DNA from: Gordonia insulae
Lineage (GTDB): Bacteria > Actinomycetota > Actinomycetes > Mycobacteriales > Mycobacteriaceae
Assembly: GCF_003855095.1 (NCBI RefSeq)
Contig: NZ_CP033972.1
Location: forward strand, 3,534,001 to 3,598,000
Length of the DNA stretch: 64,000 nucleotides
Direction of reading: 5' to 3'
Positions 58,661 through 64,000 of this stretch are shown piece by piece; position 1 is the first letter of the stretch; each line of letters begins with the position of its first letter. A program made the translations under genes and the position numbers. The notes under the pieces were generated by a model that did no database searches, was not told the DNA's origin, and saw nothing but the letters and a program-made list of their open reading frames with translations.

Positions 58661-59740
58661 ATGGTTTCACCCCTGCTGCGTCTGGTCGTCCTCTACGGCG
58701 GTGTGTCCGCGGAACACGACGTCTCGTGTGTCACGGCCGCGCACGTGCTGGCCGCGGCAGACCGCAGCAAGTACGACCTCGTGCCGATCGGCATCACCAA
58801 GTCCGGATCGTGGCTGCGCAACGACAAGGCGATCGCCGCGCTGGCCGAGGGCAGCGATCTGCCCGAGAGACTGGAACCGGCGGGCACCGAGGTCGAACCG
58901 CTCGCCGCCATCCGCGGCGCTGCCGACGATCAGGCGATCACCGTGGTGCTCCCGTTGCTGCACGGGCCGCACGGTGAGGACGGCACCATCCAGGGAATGC
59001 TCGAGCTGTTCAAGGTGCCCTATGTCGGTGCCGGGGTGCTGTCATCGGCGCTCTGCATGGACAAGGCGATGGCCAAGATCGTCGCCGAGCAGGCGGGCAT
59101 CCCGCAGTGCCGGTGGATGGAATTCCGTGACGGCATCGACGATGCGGACACGATCGTCGCGCGCGCCGTCGAGATCCTGGGGCTGCCGGTGTTCGTCAAG
59201 CCCGCCAACCTGGGATCGTCGGTCGGCATCACCAAGGCGCACGACGCCTCCGAGTTGGACAAGGCCATCGACCTGGCCCTGCGCTACGACGACGTGGTCA
59301 TCATCGAGGAGCATGTGACCGCTCGCGAGGTCGAGGTCGCGGTGCTGGGCAACACCGCCCCCGAGGCGTCGGTGCCCGGCGAGATCCTGCCCGGCAGCGA
59401 GTTCTACGACTACGAGGACAAGTACGTGACCGGCGCCGCGACCCTGGTCATCCCGGCCGAGCTCCCCGACGACGCCGCGCGGGAGGTCCGCGAGCTCGCG
59501 GCGAAGTCGTTCACCGCACTCCGCTGCGCGGGTATGGCCCGGGTCGACTTCTTCTACGAGGCCGGCGGTCGCGGCTGGCTGTTGAACGAGGTCAACACGA
59601 TTCCCGGCTTCACGCCGGGCTCGATGTACCCGAAGCTGTGGGAGGCATCCGGGGTGAGCTACCCCGATCTGATCGACCAGCTGGTCACCCTCGCACTGGA
59701 AAACCATCGGCGACGGGTCGGGTTCTCGACCGAGCACTGA
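58661..59740 (+). CDS. ddl: D-alanine–D-alanine ligase
   Basis: ATP-grasp enzyme of 359 residues that makes D-Ala-D-Ala for peptidoglycan. LVVLYGGVSAEHDVSCVTAA is the N-terminal signature; LHGPHGEDGTIQGMLELF follows, then VFVKPANLGSSVGITKA, the ω-loop SEFYDYEDKYVTGAA and LNEVNTIPGFTPGSMYPKLW. The FYDYEDKY loop with Tyr marks a true D-Ala-D-Ala ligase and not a VanA-type D-Ala-D-Lac ligase. TATCGT (58648–58653) seven bases before ATG 58661 suggests a leaderless mRNA; GTG 58652 would add three residues. It is divergent from murF. Confidence 0.93.
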   Translation: MVSPLLRLVVLYGGVSAEHDVSCVTAAHVLAAADRSKYDLVPIGITKSGSWLRNDKAIAALAEGSDLPERLEPAGTEVEPLAAIRGAADDQAITVVLPLLHGPHGEDGTIQGMLELFKVPYVGAGVLSSALCMDKAMAKIVAEQAGIPQCRWMEFRDGIDDADTIVARAVEILGLPVFVKPANLGSSVGITKAHDASELDKAIDLALRYDDVVIIEEHVTAREVEVAVLGNTAPEASVPGEILPGSEFYDYEDKYVTGAATLVIPAELPDDAAREVRELAAKSFTALRCAGMARVDFFYEAGGRGWLLNEVNTIPGFTPGSMYPKLWEASGVSYPDLIDQLVTLALENHRRRVGFSTEH

Positions 59741-59764
59741 CGGGCGAGCGGTAATGTGCTCGAC

Positions 59765-60178
59765 GTGACCGACCCCCAGACGCAGCCAGTCTCGGCGCTG
59801 CGCGTGTTGGTCTATTCAGACCATTCCGACACCCGTGCAGCCGTCATCGGCGCTCTCGGTCGACGGCCCGACGCCGACCTCCCGGAACTGAGCTTCATCG
59901 AGGTGGCCACCGCACCGATGGTGTTCGCGCAGCTCGACGCCGGCGTCATCGACGTGGTGATCCTCGACGGCGAGGCCACACCCGCCGGTGGCATGGGCCT
60001 GGCGAAGCAGATGAAGGACGAGATCGACCCCTGCCCGCCGATCCTGGTGCTCCTGGGACGCGCGGACGACCGCTGGCTGGCCGATTGGTCACGCGCCGAC
60101 GCGACCGCGACGCTGCCTGTGGACCCCATCGCGCTGTCGACGACCGTCGTCGATCTGCTGCGGAGCACGGAACTCTAG
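59765..60178 (+). CDS. Receiver-domain-only protein upstream of nuo (Rv3143-like)
   Basis: A 137-residue stand-alone receiver domain (LRVLVYSDHSDTRAAVIGAL; DVVILDGEATPAGGMGLAKQ with the putative phospho-Asp; CPPILVLLGRADDRWLADWS). It has no DNA-binding output domain. M. tuberculosis Rv3143 occupies the same position before nuoA, and the sequence style is the same. It may act by protein–protein contact; a link to respiration is inferred from the conserved neighbourhood. TAATGT (59752–59757) lies seven bases before GTG 59765, so I prefer this leaderless start to GTG 59756. Confidence 0.8.
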   Translation: MTDPQTQPVSALRVLVYSDHSDTRAAVIGALGRRPDADLPELSFIEVATAPMVFAQLDAGVIDVVILDGEATPAGGMGLAKQMKDEIDPCPPILVLLGRADDRWLADWSRADATATLPVDPIALSTTVVDLLRSTEL

Positions 60179-60272
60179 ACACTCCTACAAAAGCTCGACA
60201 ACGGCGGCCCTCCCGCTTGTAGGCTTGTGTTGTAGCTCACATTAGGCGCAACCGTGGGGAGGCCGTCACCCT

Positions 60273-60680
60273 ATGAATGCATATGTCCCGATCATGGTCC
60301 TCGGGGCAATTGCTGTGGGGTTTGCGGTCTTTTCGGTCGGCATCGCCATGTTCGTCGGCCCGAAACGGTACAACCGCGCCAAATTGGAAGCCTACGAGTG
60401 CGGCATCGAGCCGATGACCGAGACGCACTCCCTGTCGGCCGGTGGCGGCGTCGCCACGGCGATGCGCACCGAACGCCTGATCCAGCGCATTCCGGTGAAG
60501 TACTACCTCACCGCGATGCTTTTCATCATCTTCGACATCGAGATCGTCTTCCTCTATCCGTGGGCAGTCGCGTTCGACGCCCTCGGGTGGTTCGGTCTCG
60601 CCGCCATGGCCCTGTTCATCGTAAACGTGTCGGTGGCCTACGCCTATGAGTGGCGACGCGGAGGACTCAGCTGGGAATGA
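60273..60680 (+). CDS. nuoA: NADH-quinone oxidoreductase subunit A
   Basis: Membrane subunit of proton-pumping complex I, 135 residues and three helices (MNAYVPIMVLGAIAVGFAVF; YYLTAMLFIIFDIEIVFLYP; GLAAMALFIVNVSVAYAYEW). The conserved loop YECGIEP with the quinone-site Cys is present. ATG 60273 follows GGGGAGG. It is the first gene of the nuo operon, about 95 bp after the receiver gene, where the operon promoter is expected. Confidence 0.96.
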   Translation: MNAYVPIMVLGAIAVGFAVFSVGIAMFVGPKRYNRAKLEAYECGIEPMTETHSLSAGGGVATAMRTERLIQRIPVKYYLTAMLFIIFDIEIVFLYPWAVAFDALGWFGLAAMALFIVNVSVAYAYEWRRGGLSWE

Positions 60681-60749
60681 CCACCTCCGCCGACGTGCGC
60701 CCGAGTGGCGCGCGCCGGAGGAGACCGTAGACGCAAGGAGGTTCGCGAG

Positions 60750-61304
60750 ATGGGACTCGAGGAGAAACTGCCCAGCGGATTCCTGCTGAGCACTGTCGAG
60801 GACCTGGCCGGGTTCATGCGCAAGGGCTCGCTGTGGCCGGCCACCTTCGGCCTCGCCTGCTGCGCCATCGAGATGATGGCGACGACGTCGGGTCGCTACG
60901 ACCTCGCCCGCTTCGGCATGGAGGCGTTCCGGGCCTCCCCGCGACAGGCCGACCTGATGATCGTGGCGGGCCGCGTCAGCCAGAAGATGGCGCCGGTGCT
61001 GCGGCAGATCTACGACCAGATGGTAGAGCCCAAATGGGTACTGGCCATGGGGGTTTGCGCGTCGTCGGGCGGGATGTTCAACAACTACGCGATCGTGCAG
61101 GGCGTCGACCATGTGGTACCGGTCGACATCTATCTGCCCGGTTGTCCGCCGCGGCCGGAGATGCTGCTCAACGCGATCCTGAAACTGCACGAGCAGATTG
61201 CGCAGATGCCGCTCGGTGTCAACCGCGAGCAGGCCATCTGGGCGGCCGAACAGGCCGCGCTGCAAGCGAAGCCGACCATCGAACTGAAGGGGCTGCTGCG
61301 ATGA
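60750..61304 (+). CDS. nuoB: NADH-quinone oxidoreductase subunit B
   Basis: Peripheral-arm subunit of 184 residues that carries the terminal [4Fe-4S] cluster N2. The cluster ligands are in [20 protein letters not shown] (tandem Cys), [13 protein letters not shown] and [14 protein letters not shown] 60750 is preceded by the strong Shine-Dalgarno AAGGAGG (60735–60741); the open frame upstream is not family-like. Its stop overlaps the nuoC start (ATGA). Confidence 0.96.
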   Translation: MGLEEKLPSGFLLSTVEDLAGFMRKGSLWPATFGLACCAIEMMATTSGRYDLARFGMEAFRASPRQADLMIVAGRVSQKMAPVLRQIYDQMVEPKWVLAMGVCASSGGMFNNYAIVQGVDHVVPVDIYLPGCPPRPEMLLNAILKLHEQIAQMPLGVNREQAIWAAEQAALQAKPTIELKGLLR

Positions 61305-62083
61305 CGGCGCCGGAGGAGAAACCGGCGAGCCGATCAACCACCCCCGGCCAGGACGACCCCGCACCGGAGACCGTCGGCACAGCCGGTGAACTGACCAGAG
61401 ACGAGCAGACCGGGCCCGAGCAGATCGGGGTGCGCAAGGGCCTGTTCGGGGTGCACGGCAGCGGCGACACCTCCGGGTATGGCGGCCTCGTGCAGGCGGT
61501 GACCCTGCCGGGGAGTTCCGAGCGACCCTTCGGCGGCTACTTCGACGACATCGCGGACGAACTCGCGGTCGGTCTGGGCGAACTGCCACCGCCGGGATCG
61601 AGCTACGACGACGCCATCGAGAAGGTGGTGATCTTCCGCGGCGAGATGACGTTGCACGTCCGCCGCGAATACCTGCGCGCGGTCGCATTGACCCTGCGCA
61701 ACCGCGACACCCTCCGGTTCGAACTCTGCTTGGGCGTCAACGGCGTTCACTATCCCGACGACCACGGGCGGGAGCTCCATGCGGTCTGGCCGCTGACCTC
61801 GATCACCCACAATCGACGTCTCCGCCTGGAGGTGTCGGTCGCCGACTCGGACCCGCACATCCCGACGCTGACCGACATCTACCCCACCGACGACTGGCAC
61901 GAACGCGAGACCTACGACTTCTTCGGCATCGTGTTCGACGGGCACCGGTCGCTCACCCGGATCGAGATGCCCGACGACTGGCAGGGCCACCCGCAACGCA
62001 AGGATTATCCGCTCGGCGGAGTTCCGGTGGAGTACAAGGGAACCCGTATCGCACCACCCGACCAGCGGAGGTCGTACAGCTGA
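61301..62083 (+). CDS. nuoC: NADH-quinone oxidoreductase subunit C
   Basis: Peripheral-arm subunit of 260 residues, 30-kDa type, that contacts NuoB and NuoD. An N-terminal disordered extension of ~45 residues (many Glu, Pro, Thr) is typical of actinobacteria. The core has [35 protein letters not shown] and the signature [17 protein letters not shown] plus [23 protein letters not shown] 61301 overlaps the nuoB stop, and its TGA shares a base with the nuoD ATG. Confidence 0.95.
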   Translation: MTAPEEKPASRSTTPGQDDPAPETVGTAGELTRDEQTGPEQIGVRKGLFGVHGSGDTSGYGGLVQAVTLPGSSERPFGGYFDDIADELAVGLGELPPPGSSYDDAIEKVVIFRGEMTLHVRREYLRAVALTLRNRDTLRFELCLGVNGVHYPDDHGRELHAVWPLTSITHNRRLRLEVSVADSDPHIPTLTDIYPTDDWHERETYDFFGIVFDGHRSLTRIEMPDDWQGHPQRKDYPLGGVPVEYKGTRIAPPDQRRSYS

Positions 62084-63462
62084 TGACCACCACCGACAAC
62101 GGTTCCCCCACCCACCGTCCGCCCAGCGATGCCGGACCCGGCGCCGACAAAGACGTACGTCCCACCCAGACCTACACGGTCTCCGGTCAGGACTGGGACG
62201 AGATCGTCACCGCCGTCCGGGAACGCGCGGCCGCCCAACCCGGCGACGAACGCATCGTGGTCAACATGGGACCGCAGCATCCGTCCACCCACGGGGTCTT
62301 GCGACTGATCCTGGAGATCGAGGGCGAGACGGTCACCGAGGCACGCTGCACGATCGGCTACCTGCACACCGGGATCGAGAAGAATCTCGAGTACCGCAAC
62401 TGGACCCAGGGCGTCACCTTCGTCACGCGGATGGACTACCTGTCACCGTTCTTCAACGAGACGGCGTACTGCCTCGGGGTGGAACGCCTTCTCGACATCA
62501 CCGACGACATCCCCGAACGTGCGAGCGTCATCCGCGTGATGTTGATGGAGCTCAACCGCATCACCTCACATCTGGTCGCGCTGGCCACCGGCGGCATGGA
62601 ACTCGGCGCCGTCACCGCGATGTTCCTCGGCTTCCGGGAACGCGAGATGATCCTCGACCTCTTCGAGCTCATCACCGGACTGCGGATGAATCACGCCTAC
62701 ATCCGACCGGGCGGGGTCGCGCAAGATCTTCCCGCGGACGCGCTGGACCGGGTGTCCGAGGTACTCGACGTCCTGCCGTCGCGGCTCGACCAACTCGGGG
62801 ATCTCCTGAACGACAACTACATCTGGAAGGCACGCACCCAGGGTGTCGGCTATCTCGACCTCACCGGATGCATGGCGCTGGGCATCACCGGGCCGGTCCT
62901 GCGCTCCACCGGACTGCCCCACGACCTCCGGAAGTCGCAGCCGTACTGCGGCTACGAGAACTACGAGTTCGACGTCATCACCGACACCACCTGCGACTCC
63001 TACGGCCGCTACCTGATCCGGGTCAAGGAGATGCGCGAATCGATCCGCATCGTCCGCCAATGCCTCGAGCGCATCCGGCCGGGACCGGTCATGGTGGAGG
63101 ACCGCAAACTGGCGTGGCCCGCCGACCTCGCACTCGGACCCGATGGCCTCGGCAACTCACCCGAGCACATCGCGAAGATCATGGGCACCTCCATGGAGGC
63201 GCTCATCCACCACTTCAAGCTGGTGACCGAGGGGATGCGGGTGCCGGCCGGCCAATGCTATGTGGCCGTCGAGTCACCGCGCGGCGAACTGGGCGTGCAC
63301 ATGGTCAGCGACGGCGGGACCCGCCCGTACCGGGTGCACTATCGCGACCCGTCGTTCACGAATCTTCAAGCGGTGGCGGCGATGTGTGAGGGCGGCATGG
63401 TCGCCGACGTCATCACCGCCGTCGCCAGCATCGACCCGGTGATGGGAGGGGTTGACCGATGA
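62083..63462 (+). CDS. nuoD: NADH-quinone oxidoreductase subunit D
   Basis: The 49-kDa-type subunit of 459 residues that forms the quinone-binding cavity with NuoB. After a ~45-residue hydrophilic N-terminus, it shows [20 protein letters not shown], then [37 protein letters not shown] and the C-terminal [20 protein letters not shown]. The His and Tyr quinone ligands (in HPSTHG and the D-x-x-x-Y regions) are present. It is coupled to nuoC (TGATG) and nuoE (ATGA). Confidence 0.96.
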   Translation: MTTTDNGSPTHRPPSDAGPGADKDVRPTQTYTVSGQDWDEIVTAVRERAAAQPGDERIVVNMGPQHPSTHGVLRLILEIEGETVTEARCTIGYLHTGIEKNLEYRNWTQGVTFVTRMDYLSPFFNETAYCLGVERLLDITDDIPERASVIRVMLMELNRITSHLVALATGGMELGAVTAMFLGFREREMILDLFELITGLRMNHAYIRPGGVAQDLPADALDRVSEVLDVLPSRLDQLGDLLNDNYIWKARTQGVGYLDLTGCMALGITGPVLRSTGLPHDLRKSQPYCGYENYEFDVITDTTCDSYGRYLIRVKEMRESIRIVRQCLERIRPGPVMVEDRKLAWPADLALGPDGLGNSPEHIAKIMGTSMEALIHHFKLVTEGMRVPAGQCYVAVESPRGELGVHMVSDGGTRPYRVHYRDPSFTNLQAVAAMCEGGMVADVITAVASIDPVMGGVDR

Positions 63463-64000
63463 CCGACCCGGTGTTCGTGGATCTGACCGCACCACCCGCG
63501 GAAGGTGTGCCGATCGTCGCGCCCGCGCCCCACCCGACCATCCGTTTCGACGGCCCGCCGGCATACCCCGACGATGTCGCCGAACGGTTGGCCACCGACG
63601 CCGTCGGCATCATCGCCCGTTATCCGCAGCGCCGGTCCGCGTTGCTGCCACTGCTGCACCTGGTGCAGTCCGAGGACGGCCAGATCACCCGCGCCGGTGT
63701 CACATTCTGCGCAACACAGCTGGATCTGACCACCGCCGAGGTCGCGGCGGTCGCCACCTTCTACTCGATGTACCGGCGATCACCCACCGGTGAGTACCTC
63801 GTCGGGGTCTGCACCAACACCCTGTGCGCCATCATGGGCGGAGACGAGATCCTCGCCGCCCTGACCGAGCACCTGGGCATCTCCCCCGGCGAGACGACCC
63901 CCGACGGTCGGATCACCCTCGAACACGTCGAATGCAATGCCGCCTGCGACTTCGCCCCGGTGGTGATGGTGAACTGGGAGTTCTTCGACAACCAGACACC
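63459..64000 (+). CDS. nuoE: NADH-quinone oxidoreductase subunit E (partial)
   Basis: The 24-kDa-type subunit, a thioredoxin-like [2Fe-2S] protein of the NADH dehydrogenase module. The window contains the first ~180 residues. [20 protein letters not shown] is the N-terminal helical domain. [20 protein letters not shown] leads to the cluster ligands in CTNTLC and [14 protein letters not shown] 63459 overlaps the nuoD stop. The gene continues past the right edge, presumably followed by nuoF. Confidence 0.95.
   Translation, partial: MTDPVFVDLTAPPAEGVPIVAPAPHPTIRFDGPPAYPDDVAERLATDAVGIIARYPQRRSALLPLLHLVQSEDGQITRAGVTFCATQLDLTTAEVAAVATFYSMYRRSPTGEYLVGVCTNTLCAIMGGDEILAALTEHLGISPGETTPDGRITLEHVECNAACDFAPVVMVNWEFFDNQT

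Noticed and set aside
58661..59740. VanA-type D-Ala-D-Lac ligase / glycopeptide resistance cluster
   Set aside because: The ω-loop FYDYEDKY is that of ordinary Ddl, and there are no vanH, vanX or VanRS genes alongside.
1..64000. tRNA or rRNA genes
   Set aside because: No cloverleaf with a GGTTCGAAT-type T arm and no rRNA-like stretch was recognised in any intergenic region; a covariance-model scan would be needed to exclude a missed tRNA.

Overview
The window is high-GC actinobacterial chromosome, almost certainly from a mycolic-acid bacterium (Corynebacteriales) and most probably Gordonia or a close relative. The reasons are: a block ino1 – padR – DUF5318 gene – ponA – GT-C glycosyltransferase – (insert) – rpsF – ssb – rpsR – rplI – dnaB with the same gene content and order as the Mycobacterium tuberculosis Rv0046c–Rv0058 region (from memory); a pair of perfect matches to the KstR steroid-regulator consensus; a receiver-like gene in front of nuoA as in mycobacteria; and many genes whose start codon lies 6–9 nt after a -10 box (leaderless transcripts). 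The genus is inference. No rRNA, tRNA, CRISPR array, transposase or prophage was seen.

Layout. 1–8.7 kb: a probable amine or amino-alcohol catabolic locus, with a FixL-like PAS histidine kinase, GMC alcohol oxidoreductase, aldehyde dehydrogenase, TetR regulator, APC permease and flavin amine oxidase. 8.8–23.7 kb: accessory metabolism and regulation, with a LacI-controlled sugar porter, hydrolases, two MFS transporters, a nitronate-monooxygenase-like flavoprotein and SDR divergent across two KstR-type sites, a globin, a HAD phosphatase, MarR/DUF1398, a nitroreductase, an XRE regulator with SRPBCC partner, and an epimerase-type SDR. 23.6–24.7 kb: an orphan gene and the 3' stump of an HNH nuclease gene, bracketed by two copies of a palindromic repeat.

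24.7–41.1 kb: the conserved replication/ribosome/cell-wall block. dnaB is interrupted in its P-loop by a 276-residue intein of the class 3 type (W-C-T triplet, Ala1). A 554-bp gene-free stretch behind the dnaB start holds six DnaA-box-like sequences. Between ponA and rpsF lie a second GT-C glycosyltransferase, a GNAT acetyltransferase, an AcuI-type oxidoreductase and an intact small HNH gene. 41.2–49.9 kb: two divergent atypical LuxR-like regulators, a quinone oxidoreductase, an Aquifex-type aconitase, a Ca2+/cation antiporter, and a LigC + PolD repair pair.

49.9–59.7 kb: gluQ and tgt (both queuosine-tRNA functions) flank a CNNM/CorC transporter pair and an F420-type luciferase-like oxidoreductase. 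The Tgt has lost all three zinc cysteines. A lipoprotein, a TipA-like MerR regulator and a divergent murF/ddl peptidoglycan-precursor pair follow. 59.8–64 kb: a receiver-like gene and the start of the complex I operon, nuoA-B-C-D-E, with nuoE cut by the window edge.

The points I would look at first are the class 3 DnaB intein, the zinc-less Tgt next to gluQ, the paired KstR-type operators, the palindrome-flanked HNH remnant, and the 14-bp motif shared by the two promoter regions of the amine locus.
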